A stretch of 23,316 nucleotides of DNA from a virus: positions 1-23,316 of the IMG/VR virus record IMGVR_UViG_3300007708_000026. One strand, written 5' to 3'. This document shows, piece by piece, positions 6,645 to 14,207 of this stretch (positions are counted from its first letter, which is position 1; every line of letters begins with the position of its first letter). The notes under the pieces are model-generated. The model was not told the origin of the DNA. It was given only the letters and a program-made list of their open reading frames with translations, and did not search any database. The position numbers and the translations under genes are program-made.

Positions 6645-6919
6645 AATAGTTTATCCTCTTGATGTGGCAATGGTTTGCCGTAAAATTTGTGTTGTGGATT
6701 ATTTATAAGTGGCTTAGAAGAAAACTTTTCAGCCACAGTTACACCCAATCCAGCCATGACAATATATGACATGCTCTCGTAAATAAAAGAGTCTATCGTA
6801 TATCCAAAAAATAGATTAGCTAAGAACGCAGTGGCACACATTAAGAAAGCAAGAAAAGTTATAACTCTCTTGCTACTTAAACTGCCATTGTGTCCATCTT
6901 GTAGCATAGACTTTAGCAC
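6641..6919 (-). CDS. Two-helix membrane protein, holin candidate
   Basis: This 92-aa protein has two transmembrane segments (about residues 19-40 and 47-63) separated by a short turn, and a polar, charged C-terminus (HQEDKLL). This is the shape of a class II holin with both ends in the cytoplasm. The start is probably GTG at 6917-6919, just past the stop of the upstream gene and with GGA 8 bases before it. An ATG four codons later (6905-6907) has no ribosome site. It lies three genes after the endolysin. Holins are too variable to assign by sequence alone. Confidence 0.6.
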   Translation of the reverse strand: MLKSMLQDGHNGSLSSKRVITFLAFLMCATAFLANLFFGYTIDSFIYESMSYIVMAGLGVTVAEKFSSKPLINNPQHKFYGKPLPHQEDKLL

Positions 6920-6920
6920 A

Positions 6921-7370
6921 TTAAATTTCCGGTTGAGGCGCTGGAGGTGGAGCTAACTTGCCGCCGTATCCCACAGTTATCTGACCTTCACTTGTTGTGA
7001 CAGTAAACGTTGGATCTTTTTTCGCTGGTACATTTTGAGTCTTAGCAAACTCTACTGTATTCTTAGCTGCAGATGTAGCATTTTCTTGTGCTACTTTCAT
7101 CATAGCAAGTTTAGCTTCATTCTCTTCTTTAGTACCACCTGCTAACATAATGCCCGATAATGTACCAGTTAAAAATGTAGCAATAGGCACAATCAACTCA
7201 AAGAACTTTTGGTCAATTGGAGAAATAGCATTAAGAGGTTGTGTCACAAATATTAGTGAATACAATACAACAAATATAATACCAACTAAAGTTAAAGCTA
7301 AACAGACGCCAATAAAAAACTTAAGGCGCGCCATTAATTGGTCATCGGTATACATAAAATTATTTTCCAC
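6921..7370 (-). CDS. Two-helix membrane protein with Pro-rich tail
   Basis: This 149-aa protein has transmembrane segments at about residues 17-43 and 57-78. A polar helix follows (NEAKLAMMKVAQENATSAAK), and the tail is proline-rich (LAPPPAPQPEI). The start is GTG at 7368-7370, with GGAG 6 bases before it. An ATG five codons later lacks as good a site. It overlaps the upstream gene by 11 bases. It is an alternative holin or antiholin candidate beside the 92-aa gene. I do not recognise the family. Confidence 0.7.
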   Translation of the reverse strand: MENNFMYTDDQLMARLKFFIGVCLALTLVGIIFVVLYSLIFVTQPLNAISPIDQKFFELIVPIATFLTGTLSGIMLAGGTKEENEAKLAMMKVAQENATSAAKNTVEFAKTQNVPAKKDPTFTVTTSEGQITVGYGGKLAPPPAPQPEI

Positions 7371-7635
7371 AGTTTACTCCTTTTGCTAATTCTTGTTGAG
7401 CTAAAACATTTTGTGCTTCAGGCGCTGGTCCAAGTCTTGGATCACGCTGACCTTTAAATATATGTTCAGGACAAGTTCTTGTAACGTCACATGTTGGCAT
7501 TTTGCAAATTGATTTATCCCAGTTTTCTGGATCTTGACATGGATATCTAAAACGATCTCCGCCGAATAAAGCAATAACTAATGGAACTAAAACAATTATT
7601 GCTAACCATTTAAAAAGTTTGATATCGCTATTCAT
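7360..7635 (-). CDS. Single-pass membrane protein with Cys-rich ectodomain
   Basis: This 91-aa protein has one N-terminal transmembrane helix (about residues 8-25). Four Cys follow in a short stretch (C33, C44, C49, C55, in YPCQDPENWDKSICKMPTC and DVTRTCPEHIF), with one more at C89. The Cys pattern fits disulfides in the periplasm. The start overlaps the endolysin stop region (TGATG), with AGGAG upstream. The position directly after the endolysin suggests a lysis-associated role. Function unknown. Confidence 0.72.
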   Translation of the reverse strand: MNSDIKLFKWLAIIVLVPLVIALFGGDRFRYPCQDPENWDKSICKMPTCDVTRTCPEHIFKGQRDPRLGPAPEAQNVLAQQELAKGVNCGK

Positions 7636-8255
7636 CAGTGAGCTCCTAGGACGTGAAGAGCGTGTTCATAATGCTTAATTCTATCGTCAAGACCAATAGT
7701 ACCACCATTGATTCTTTTTGTAAGAGTAACAATATCACCTGCATCAGCCCACTGGTTTAGGTTATTAGTTTCCCAGAACCAGCATGCTGACTGAGCAGCA
7801 CCTTCGAATGTTTGAAGATATTCAGAAGCTTCTTCAACGCTGATGTTAAGTGAAGCCGCGAACCAAGAATAGTTTTGCTTGCCAGTAAGTTGAATTAATC
7901 CACGACCACAATATCTAAATCCGTCACCAGATTCTTCTGGACCATTGCCCATTCTATTAGCATAAACCTTATTAGCAATTGCTTCTTGCTTATTTGGCAT
8001 AGATGCGTATCGATTTGCAATTTCGTCTGTTGGAAAATACTTTGGAAAGATTTTACGTAGTGTTGCGGCTTTGTAGTTTAAGTTCTCTTTAAGAGCAGTG
8101 AATCCACCTGACTCATGAGCACATTGAGCAATGAATGCCGCGATGCGTTGAGGAGTATTAATCTCGTAGTCTGGTAGCAGAACTGATAGAGCATCATACC
8201 AATTGTCAACATATGGATTTTTTGGAAGTAATTGTTTTAGTTGTTGTTTATTCAT
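7635..8255 (-). CDS. Endolysin, glycoside hydrolase family 19 (chitinase-like)
   Basis: This 206-aa single-domain lysozyme of the GH19 fold cleaves peptidoglycan at the end of infection. The catalytic Glu lies in AHESGGF (E48). The second acidic residue is in GNGPEESGDG (about E107/E108), and the substrate-groove motif YCGRGLIQLTGKQNY follows at about 115-129. There is no signal peptide or SAR helix, so release depends on a holin. AAAGGA precedes the ATG. It is flanked by spanins upstream and small membrane proteins downstream, which together form the lysis region. Confidence 0.93.
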   Translation of the reverse strand: MNKQQLKQLLPKNPYVDNWYDALSVLLPDYEINTPQRIAAFIAQCAHESGGFTALKENLNYKAATLRKIFPKYFPTDEIANRYASMPNKQEAIANKVYANRMGNGPEESGDGFRYCGRGLIQLTGKQNYSWFAASLNISVEEASEYLQTFEGAAQSACWFWETNNLNQWADAGDIVTLTKRINGGTIGLDDRIKHYEHALHVLGAH

Positions 8256-8264
8256 GTTATTCCT

Positions 8265-8759
8265 TTATCTGCCGCACCCAACGGCTTTACAATACACTAC
8301 AATTTCGTATAATCCCCAGATAGAAAATATAAAAATAAAAACAAGAAAAATAACTGCTAAAATAATTTCCATCATTTCATCGTTTTGCTTTTTCTTATTA
8401 GCAGCAGCAGTTTTAATTCTTTTAGCCTGTTGTGCAGCTTCAACATCTAAAGCCGCTGCTCTTGCTTTTACTTTGTTCCATACATCAATTTTACCTGAAG
8501 CCATAAACAGCATTTGCAATTCTTTTTCAAATTGTATTGCTTTATCTAGTGCCATTTCGATTTCAATCGCTATAGCCATGCTAGACTTGTTACCACCGCC
8601 TTTAGCAACAGTAACTGCTTTTACTGCGTTATTCTTAGCATCAAAATATTTTCCAAGAACCGGGCCCAACGATGAAACATCATCGACAGTCTTTGAAACT
8701 TTTTTAATTAGCGCAACAGCTGATTGTATTCCCGCTAGTGCCGTTATTGGATCTATCAT
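8265..8759 (-). CDS. Tail-anchored helical protein in lysis region
   Basis: This 164-aa protein is mostly helical and Ala/Lys-rich, with one strong hydrophobic segment near the C-terminus (about residues 131-153) and a short Cys-containing end (CKAVGCGR). The cytoplasmic part includes MAIAIEIEMALDKAIQFEKEL. AAGGA precedes the ATG by about 6 bases. It sits between the o-spanin and the endolysin. Topology would suit a membrane-associated lysis or assembly factor, but I do not recognise the family. Confidence 0.72.
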   Translation of the reverse strand: MIDPITALAGIQSAVALIKKVSKTVDDVSSLGPVLGKYFDAKNNAVKAVTVAKGGGNKSSMAIAIEIEMALDKAIQFEKELQMLFMASGKIDVWNKVKARAAALDVEAAQQAKRIKTAAANKKKQNDEMMEIILAVIFLVFIFIFSIWGLYEIVVYCKAVGCGR

Positions 8760-8795
8760 TAAATTTCCTTACTACAGATTTTTCATGATATTGTG

Positions 8796-9062
8796 TCATT
8801 TTATACCCTCGTATATTTTCTTTTGTATTTCATACCATTCAATCCATGCATCATGCTTTACAGCGCATTCATAGTAAGCAGTATAATTTTCACTGACAGT
8901 TTTTGCTATTTCACTTATGTTATCGGATTCTTTTAACTTTTTTAAGTTAGGACACGGTGTTTTAAAACTTTGAGGTGCTTCTGGAAACTTAGCAACAATA
9001 GGCACTGTTGTAGAACAACCTGTTAGTAATATAACACTCAATAAAATTATTTCTTTAACCAT
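8796..9062 (-). CDS. o-spanin, outer-membrane lipoprotein (Rz1-like)
   Basis: This 88-aa protein has a short signal peptide ending in the lipobox LLTGC (Cys at residue 16), so the mature protein should be a lipid-anchored outer-membrane subunit. The mature part contains CPNLKKL, NYTAYYECAVKHDAWIEWY and QKKIYEG, a pattern I associate with Rz1-like lysis proteins. Its first bases overlap the end of the i-spanin gene by 16 bases, the classic overlapping spanin arrangement. GAGG lies 7 bases before the ATG. It would join the i-spanin across the periplasm to fuse the membranes during lysis. Confidence 0.85.
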   Translation of the reverse strand: MVKEIILLSVILLTGCSTTVPIVAKFPEAPQSFKTPCPNLKKLKESDNISEIAKTVSENYTAYYECAVKHDAWIEWYEIQKKIYEGIK

Positions 9063-9511
9063 TCGGGAGCCTCAGCTGCATCATTCAAAGCTTTATAAAA
9101 TTCTTTAGGTAGTTCACATTGACCGCCCGTGGCAAACTTAGTATCATACTTTACGATTTCACGATCAATGTATTTTACAACTTGATCTCCCTTAACTTTA
9201 ACTACTTGAGTTTTAGTTACTACCTTCTCAACTATCTTAACATTTTCTTGGCTAGACTTTACTTCAGCTTCTGCAACTTTCTGTTTAAGTTCAGTTACTT
9301 TAGCTTGCCAAGATTCTTCATTCGATATAGCGCCAGACATGTAAACACCGATGACAATTAGAACTATGGAGACTAACTGTATCGGTGTTTTGTAAACGTA
9401 TATTACCGGAATGGGAATATACTTAAGTAAGTAAGTTACTGCAAATCCTGCAACACCAATTAAGAGTATTGCATAAAAAATCCAATCAGGAAGGAATTGC
9501 AGTATCCACAT
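9047..9511 (-). CDS. i-spanin, inner-membrane subunit (Rz-like)
   Basis: This 154-aa protein has two N-terminal hydrophobic segments (about residues 5-28 and 42-62). A charged coiled-coil periplasmic domain follows (ESWQAKVTELKQKVAEAEVK and the repeating IVEKVVTKTQVVKVKGDQVV), then a C-terminal tail. A standard i-spanin has one N-terminal helix; the second helix here would leave both termini on the periplasmic side. It overlaps the lipoprotein gene by 16 bases, which is the main reason for the assignment. The ATG overlaps the preceding gene's stop by one base. Confidence 0.78.
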   Translation of the reverse strand: MWILQFLPDWIFYAILLIGVAGFAVTYLLKYIPIPVIYVYKTPIQLVSIVLIVIGVYMSGAISNEESWQAKVTELKQKVAEAEVKSSQENVKIVEKVVTKTQVVKVKGDQVVKYIDREIVKYDTKFATGGQCELPKEFYKALNDAAEAPEWLKK

Positions 9512-10560
9512 TATCTTTTAGAGTCTTTTGTAAATCGTTTAAAGCTTTTTCTCTTACCAGTTTCTACCATTTGTGTGTGGCTATCGCATTGGCATGGAGT
9601 ATCTCCACATGACATACAACTTAGGTTGCCCGCGATAACTTCTTTAATAGGCTTTTTAAATACAGATTTAACTGCAACGTAAGGCTCAGCAAGACGTTCT
9701 TTACGTTCACGATCAGCTTTAATTTTTTCTAAAGCTTTTTGCATTCTTACTGCTGCTGATGTTGCTTCATCTAACTCTTCTTTAACAGTCATTGCAGAAT
9801 GGTACTCTGCATCATGAACATGATAACCTTGTTTAGTATAAAACTTCTTAGCTCTTGCAACTGCTTCATCTTTACTGTCAGCAGATACAACAACACGCTT
9901 CTGTTGCTTTTCTGAACGCTTAGATACCATAGGGTGATCTTTTTCTGAAACAGTAACAGAAACTTTATGTTTGCTTTCAGACAATGCTTCTTCTTTCATA
10001 GCAGATTCATTCTTTGCGCCAACTGTTTTGCTGTTGTCTGGCTTAAGACTCTTTTCATGGTGCTCTTCTGACTTAGCATACTCGCGGTCTGCAGCAGAAT
10101 GACGACCTTTAGACTCATGCCACTGACCCATAGACTCATGATGGTTTGACATATGGGTGTGATATGACTTCATATCGCTAGTCTCTAGTGCCTTAGATGC
10201 TTTGTCTTTATGAGCCATTGCCATTTCATGTGTATCAAGAGATTCGGTTACAATTTCTTCGCCTAGTTCTTCTTTTGATTGCAAATAATCTCTAACACTT
10301 GTAATGTAGTCTTGGGCTAAAGTAATCTTTGACTGAACCCACTCTGGCATGTTATCATCATCTTTAAGCATTGCAATCATGTCTCTACAATTACGCATTG
10401 TAGTTTGTAGTTGAGTGCGAGCCATCTGACCTTCATAATCATATTCACCTTTGTCAACTGCTTCAGCAACAAATCCATGACTATCATCGCAGATACATGG
10501 ATCAACTTCGCATCTTGAGCACAGACGTGACTCAAACATGTATTGATTAAATTTTAGCAT
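9511..10560 (-). CDS. Putative virion protein with paired terminal Cys clusters
   Basis: This 349-aa hydrophilic protein has identically spaced zinc-binding-like clusters at its two ends: C14-x2-C17-x4-C22-x-C24 (CSRCEVDPCICD) and C315-x2-C318-x4-C323-x-C325 (CMSCGDTPCQCD). Between them is a His/Glu/Lys-rich helical stretch (about residues 112-170, with SYHTHMSNHHESMGQWHE). The C-terminus is strongly basic (GKRKSFKRFTKDSKR), suggesting DNA contact. It overlaps the preceding gene by 14 bases. The position between a likely structural block and the lysis genes suggests a late protein, possibly inside the head, but no family is certain. Confidence 0.75.
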   Translation of the reverse strand: MLKFNQYMFESRLCSRCEVDPCICDDSHGFVAEAVDKGEYDYEGQMARTQLQTTMRNCRDMIAMLKDDDNMPEWVQSKITLAQDYITSVRDYLQSKEELGEEIVTESLDTHEMAMAHKDKASKALETSDMKSYHTHMSNHHESMGQWHESKGRHSAADREYAKSEEHHEKSLKPDNSKTVGAKNESAMKEEALSESKHKVSVTVSEKDHPMVSKRSEKQQKRVVVSADSKDEAVARAKKFYTKQGYHVHDAEYHSAMTVKEELDEATSAAVRMQKALEKIKADRERKERLAEPYVAVKSVFKKPIKEVIAGNLSCMSCGDTPCQCDSHTQMVETGKRKSFKRFTKDSKR

Positions 10561-11053
10561 CTTCTACCTTTTTTCTTTTAAACATCTTAGGAGTTTTCTT
10601 TATTACTGCTTGATCTGTAGAAACAGCAGCACCAGTAACATTAGTAATTCCGTCTTCACCAATCTGCTTTAGAAATTTTTCGATTAGAATTTCTTCTTCA
10701 ACAAAGGTAATATTCTTAGTCTCAATGGTATCAATAAGATCGTTTAGCTGTTGCTCATTGATAGTACTATATGATTGGTGTGATTCTTTGATTAACCAGT
10801 ATGCAGCAATCAAAGAAGCCAATTGGCTTTTTCCACCAGGAACTTTTGCAAGCAATCTTTTCAAATTGAAGACTAAGCGATCTAGTGCAGAGTATGATTC
10901 TTTTTCTTGAGACGTAGTTAGATCTTTAACTTTCTTAAGTGCCTTACCATCTTTATCAATGATGCCGAATTTAAACGCGTCACTTTTCTCGAATGGAGTA
11001 ACAAGCATGCTTAGTACTTTAAATGCAATCAGATTGTCTAGTGTGTTAGACAT
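10547..11053 (-). CDS. Conserved phage protein of unknown function
   Basis: This 168-aa protein begins MSNTLDNLIAFKVLSMLVTP and contains a well-ordered helical core (DRLVFNLKRLLAKVPGGKSQ, LASLIAAYWLIKESH), then a basic C-terminus (KKTPKMFKRKKVEDAKI). I recall similar proteins from T4-like and other lytic phages, annotated as internal or hypothetical virion proteins, without an established function. AAGGA precedes the ATG. It overlaps the downstream gene by 14 bases and abuts the upstream gene. Confidence 0.75.
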   Translation of the reverse strand: MSNTLDNLIAFKVLSMLVTPFEKSDAFKFGIIDKDGKALKKVKDLTTSQEKESYSALDRLVFNLKRLLAKVPGGKSQLASLIAAYWLIKESHQSYSTINEQQLNDLIDTIETKNITFVEEEILIEKFLKQIGEDGITNVTGAAVSTDQAVIKKTPKMFKRKKVEDAKI

Positions 11054-11410
11054 TTATATTTTCCTTAAAGCTTCTACTACATTAGAATCTAATCCTATAT
11101 CAGATTCTTCTTCAGACATTCTTCCGATGTATATTAAAAATGGCTTTAGCAAGTCCCAGTATTCTTCTTCCATTTTATGGAAGAGCATTTGAGTAGATGC
11201 TTCACCGAACAAGTTATACAATACAATTATATGGTTTAGAATAAGTCTTTCTCTTAACTCACCTTTTTCTTTGTATCTAACAAAAAGTTTTTTAAGATAA
11301 AGAAATCTCTTTAGGTCTTCATCAAATTCATCTACGCTATGGCACTGTGGATTATCATAGTTGCGCATAGCGTAGAGAACAAAATTATCAGCAGTCAATT
11401 TTTCAATCAT
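11054..11410 (-). CDS. Conserved short phage protein (T4-like type)
   Basis: This 118-aa protein contains LTADNFVLYAMRNYDNPQC near the N-terminus and RERLILNHIIVLYNLFGEAS in the middle, a sequence pattern I recall from short proteins widespread in T4-like marine phages. No catalytic motif is visible, and the function is unknown. The start is odd: the bases before the ATG (TTCCCGCTTTATTC) carry no Shine-Dalgarno. They form the end of a GC-rich hairpin that also closes the upstream Ig-protein gene, so expression is probably low or structure-controlled. Confidence 0.78.
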   Translation of the reverse strand: MIEKLTADNFVLYAMRNYDNPQCHSVDEFDEDLKRFLYLKKLFVRYKEKGELRERLILNHIIVLYNLFGEASTQMLFHKMEEEYWDLLKPFLIYIGRMSEEESDIGLDSNVVEALRKI

Positions 11411-11417
11411 GAATAAA

Positions 11418-11435
11418 GCGGGAACTTAATCCCGC
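11418..11435 (-). terminator. Hairpin terminator after the Ig-domain gene
   Basis: On the minus strand GCGGGA-TTAAGT-TCCCGC forms a 6-bp GC-rich stem with a 6-base loop, followed by TTTATT. It begins 6 bases after the stop of the Ig-protein gene and ends 7 bases before the next ATG. The U-tract is imperfect, so partial readthrough into the downstream genes is likely. Confidence 0.6.
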
Positions 11436-11441
11436 ATTAAA

Positions 11442-11972
11442 TTATGCAGTAACTGTCAACGTTGCTGCGTCAGAAGTAACTGGTGTTGCTCCATCAGTAG
11501 AAACTACTGCGCGGAATAAGTAACCATTTTCTGCAGTTGCTACTGTCTTTGTATAAGCAGCAGAAGTTGCTCCTGTAATATCTGCATAAGCACTGCCTGT
11601 ATTGACTTGCCACTGATATGCTAGTGTAGAAGATGTAGCGGGTGATACTGATGCTGTCACTGAGAATGTCACCGATGCTGCGTTTGCACGTGAAGCACTT
11701 TGTGGTTGAGCACTAATAGTGATTGTACGAGTTTGAGTAGCAATACCAGCATCGCCGTCGGTCGACATAGATTTCATTGCCACTAAAGTTTCGTATGTAG
11801 TGCGGCCTGAGCGCGCACCAGTACCTACAGTACGTAGCACCCAACCAGCGTGGGCGATTCCTGCAGTTGCTGTAGTTTCAGCAATGTCTGCACCGTATGT
11901 CGATGTTTTTTCGTCTGACGTCAAGTATTGTGGTTTACCTGCTGATTCGTCTTTGTCTGTCCATAATGCCAT
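11442..11972 (-). CDS. Virion surface protein with C-terminal Ig-like domain
   Basis: This 176-aa protein has an N-terminal segment (residues 1-75) resembling small structural proteins of T4-like marine phages (MALWTDKDESAGKPQYL, HAGWVLRTVGTGARSGRTTYETLVAM). An Ig-like beta-sandwich follows at about 84-175 (ISAQPQSAS, YQWQVNTGSAYADITGA, YLFRAVVST). Such Ig domains decorate capsids or tails, as in T4 Hoc. AGGAG lies 6 bases before the ATG, a late-promoter-like octamer lies just upstream, and a hairpin terminator follows. The gene therefore looks like its own strongly expressed unit. I infer a decoration or head-fibre role. Confidence 0.82.
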   Translation of the reverse strand: MALWTDKDESAGKPQYLTSDEKTSTYGADIAETTATAGIAHAGWVLRTVGTGARSGRTTYETLVAMKSMSTDGDAGIATQTRTITISAQPQSASRANAASVTFSVTASVSPATSSTLAYQWQVNTGSAYADITGATSAAYTKTVATAENGYLFRAVVSTDGATPVTSDAATLTVTA

Positions 11973-11999
11973 GTTGTTCTCCTAGTGTGGATTATTAGT

Positions 12000-12007
12000 T
12001 ATTTATT
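12000..12007 (-). promoter_or_regulatory. Candidate late promoter (AATAAATA)
   Basis: The minus strand reads AATAAATA, one mismatch to T4 TATAAATA, overlapping the last codons of the 580-aa gene and about 28 bases upstream of the Ig-protein ATG. The strong ribosome site and downstream hairpin support a separate late transcript. Confidence 0.4.
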
Positions 12008-13745
12008 TGCTACGTGGCTCTGATTTGCCCGCGGCAGGATTGCCCAACGACTGACGCATAGCTTTTTGTTTAGCTTTATTAGCATCAATCTTTTTCTTCA
12101 ATTCAGGATCGGCTTTAATCATCCAACCTGGTGCATAGCCTGTTTTACCTTCTTCAAGGAACGACTCGACAAACGAATCAAAACCTTCTTCAACGACAGT
12201 ATCAAATTGTTCTTCTGTAAGGTCCATTAGAAACTCTACAGCTTCTGCAAACTTGTCTTTCTTTGGACGACCACGACCACGTTTTTCAGCTCCAACTGCT
12301 TTCTTAGCAGCATCATCGCCAGTACCCTTTGATGTACCGTCTTTATCGAACTGCTTTGTGTAAACAGTACCAGTAGAGATTTTCTTTACGTCGTGGTAAG
12401 TAGAAGTAGTATTTTTGTCTTTAGTTTGCATTGGACTATTTCTCCAGTCAAATACAGACTCATTAGTTTTTTTCATCTTATCTGCTTTTTCCTTTGCCAT
12501 CATAGCACGGATTTTATCTACTGTAGCAGAGTCCTTAGGACCAACAGCGGCACGAGCTTCGCGTTCAGCTTTAGCTTCTTGATCTTTGCGCCATGACTCT
12601 GAAGACTCTTTCATTGTATTTTCAGCACGATCTTTACCATACTTCTCTACGAAAGATTTGAAATTCTTTTTCATGCCAGTGACACCGTTTTCCATTTCAA
12701 CTTCTTCTTTGTTTAGACGAGCATCAGCACGATGCATTCCTTGATTTCTAACTTTCATCTTATGTTTAAATGGCGCTCTAGCTGCGGTCACTGCATCAGC
12801 GGCTGTCTTTAAACCTGCTTGTACTGCATCATCTTTACGTAAAGGATTTTTATTTCTACCTTTTAATGGGTTAAAACCTCCCGTACCAGAGTTGGTTTTT
12901 GCCATTGCTGTTCTTAAAGCAGAATGTACACCCGTGAAGTTTTGGTCATGCTGAAAGTTTTTCGAAAAATCTTTATGAGCAGCATCTGAGTAACTATTGA
13001 GTGTCTTTTTGCTTAGTTCATCTAATTCTTCAACTTCTTCTTTCATCTTCTTCTTCATCTTTTTGATCTTATCCAGCTTTTCAGCAGCTGTGCCAATATG
13101 ATCAGCACGTCTATCCATCTTATCTGCCATCTTTTGAGTGTAGTAATCACTTGGGTCTCTATTAAAAGCAGTCATAACCTGAGAGGTTGCTTTTTTCTTA
13201 TAAGATTTTAAAGTACTCTTTGACAGTTCATCTAATTGTTCATATTCTTCAGTTTGCATAAAGTTTTCGATATCTTCTACAGTAAATTCGATCTGTTCAA
13301 CTTCTTCTTGGGTAACTCCACGTGGACCGCGATCATCCTTAACTTTACCAGCTTTCATTAATGCAGCACGATCGGCATAGCTAGTAGGTTTAACAAGTTT
13401 GGCTGCAGCCTTGATGTCAGGAGTTTGATTTTTCTTGTCAATGAATTTCAATGCATCAAACTTTGCTTCATCTACCTCTTCTTCTTTACGAAGAAGTTTA
13501 AAGTCATGAGCATCTACTTTGCCATTCTTATTCTTGTCAATCTTATGTTGACTACCCTTAAGCTCTTCGCCAATTTGCTTGCCATCGTCTTCGCCTTTAT
13601 TGAAGACAAGCTTACTTGCTTTGTGCTTTTTACCGTTTTTGTCTAATTTATAGTCGTCAGTATCGAGCTCATCGACGCTTTTATCAGCTTCTGCCATTTT
13701 TGACTTGTGGGCTTTTTCTTCTAAATATTTTTTAACTAAACTCAT
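12003..13745 (-). CDS. Large basic, modular virion-type protein with EF-hand loop and AT-hook
   Basis: This 580-aa, extremely Lys/Glu-rich protein has no hydrophobic core segments. Visible modules, in order: a dockerin-like EF-hand loop DKNKNGKVDAHD at 70-81 (ligand positions D, N, N, D, D); two copies of a LDELSK-x-TL-x-SY motif at 171-182 and 241-252; and an AT-hook (RGRGRPKK) at about 489-496, then an acidic stretch. AGGA precedes the ATG. Proteins with repeated DELSKxTL motifs are common in T4-like marine phages, and I associate them with the prohead interior. I infer an internal head or scaffold-type DNA-binding protein; prohead-protease cleavage is possible but cannot be shown here. Confidence 0.78.
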   Translation of the reverse strand: MSLVKKYLEEKAHKSKMAEADKSVDELDTDDYKLDKNGKKHKASKLVFNKGEDDGKQIGEELKGSQHKIDKNKNGKVDAHDFKLLRKEEEVDEAKFDALKFIDKKNQTPDIKAAAKLVKPTSYADRAALMKAGKVKDDRGPRGVTQEEVEQIEFTVEDIENFMQTEEYEQLDELSKSTLKSYKKKATSQVMTAFNRDPSDYYTQKMADKMDRRADHIGTAAEKLDKIKKMKKKMKEEVEELDELSKKTLNSYSDAAHKDFSKNFQHDQNFTGVHSALRTAMAKTNSGTGGFNPLKGRNKNPLRKDDAVQAGLKTAADAVTAARAPFKHKMKVRNQGMHRADARLNKEEVEMENGVTGMKKNFKSFVEKYGKDRAENTMKESSESWRKDQEAKAEREARAAVGPKDSATVDKIRAMMAKEKADKMKKTNESVFDWRNSPMQTKDKNTTSTYHDVKKISTGTVYTKQFDKDGTSKGTGDDAAKKAVGAEKRGRGRPKKDKFAEAVEFLMDLTEEQFDTVVEEGFDSFVESFLEEGKTGYAPGWMIKADPELKKKIDANKAKQKAMRQSLGNPAAGKSEPRSK

Positions 13746-13746
13746 T

Positions 13747-14190
13747 TTACATTCCTTTAAGTGAAGAGGTTAACATCCATTGGTGCTTGTCATGAGCATC
13801 GATTCTTCCTGCTAGGAAATCTGCAATGCCTTGTTTGTTTTGATTAGATGCAATCTTAAACGCACTGTTTAAACTTTGTAAAACAATTTGGTTTGAAGAC
13901 AACAGCAATTGTACTCTAGAACGAACATCCGTTGGCATAACAACGTCTTCCTCTATTGTACTATATTTGTAAATTTGTGTTAAACTAATTGGTGCATAAA
14001 CATCTAATGCTCGAATCTTTTCCGCGATACTATCAACTGAACTGTATACTTCTTCATAGATATCGCCAAAGAAATCATGATATTGGCTAAAATGTACTCC
14101 TTCTACATTCCAATGATAGGAATGAGCTTGGAAATACATAACAAATGTATTGCCTAATGCTACCTTTAATGCTGAACTTAATTCATCCAT
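13747..14190 (-). CDS. dps: Dps-family ferritin-like protein
   Basis: This 147-aa four-helix protein has the Dps signature: HSYHWNVEG at 23-31, HDFFGDIYEEVY at 38-49 and DSIAEKIRALD at 53-63. The ferroxidase ligands H26, H38, D53 and E57 keep exactly the spacing of E. coli Dps (H51, H63, D78, E82). So it should form a 12-mer shell that oxidises and stores iron and limits Fenton damage. The DNA-binding N-terminal extension of E. coli Dps is missing: the protein starts close to helix A. It sits between structural-type genes, with a sigma70-like promoter just upstream. It could protect DNA or be carried in the virion; which is unknown. Confidence 0.9.
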   Translation of the reverse strand: MDELSSALKVALGNTFVMYFQAHSYHWNVEGVHFSQYHDFFGDIYEEVYSSVDSIAEKIRALDVYAPISLTQIYKYSTIEEDVVMPTDVRSRVQLLLSSNQIVLQSLNSAFKIASNQNKQGIADFLAGRIDAHDKHQWMLTSSLKGM

Positions 14191-14207
14191 AGTGTTCTCT
14201 TTTGTAA

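Noticed and set aside
8790-8812. TATAAAAT motif before the tail-anchored gene, resembling a late promoter
   Set aside because: It has a mismatch in the core and overlaps the o-spanin stop codon, so it is likely chance.
8203-8874. A 223-codon open frame on the plus strand across the endolysin start and the tail-anchored gene
   Set aside because: It is antisense to two well-supported genes, is rich in Ser/Ile/Cys as expected of a reverse-strand shadow, and has no ribosome site or family resemblance.
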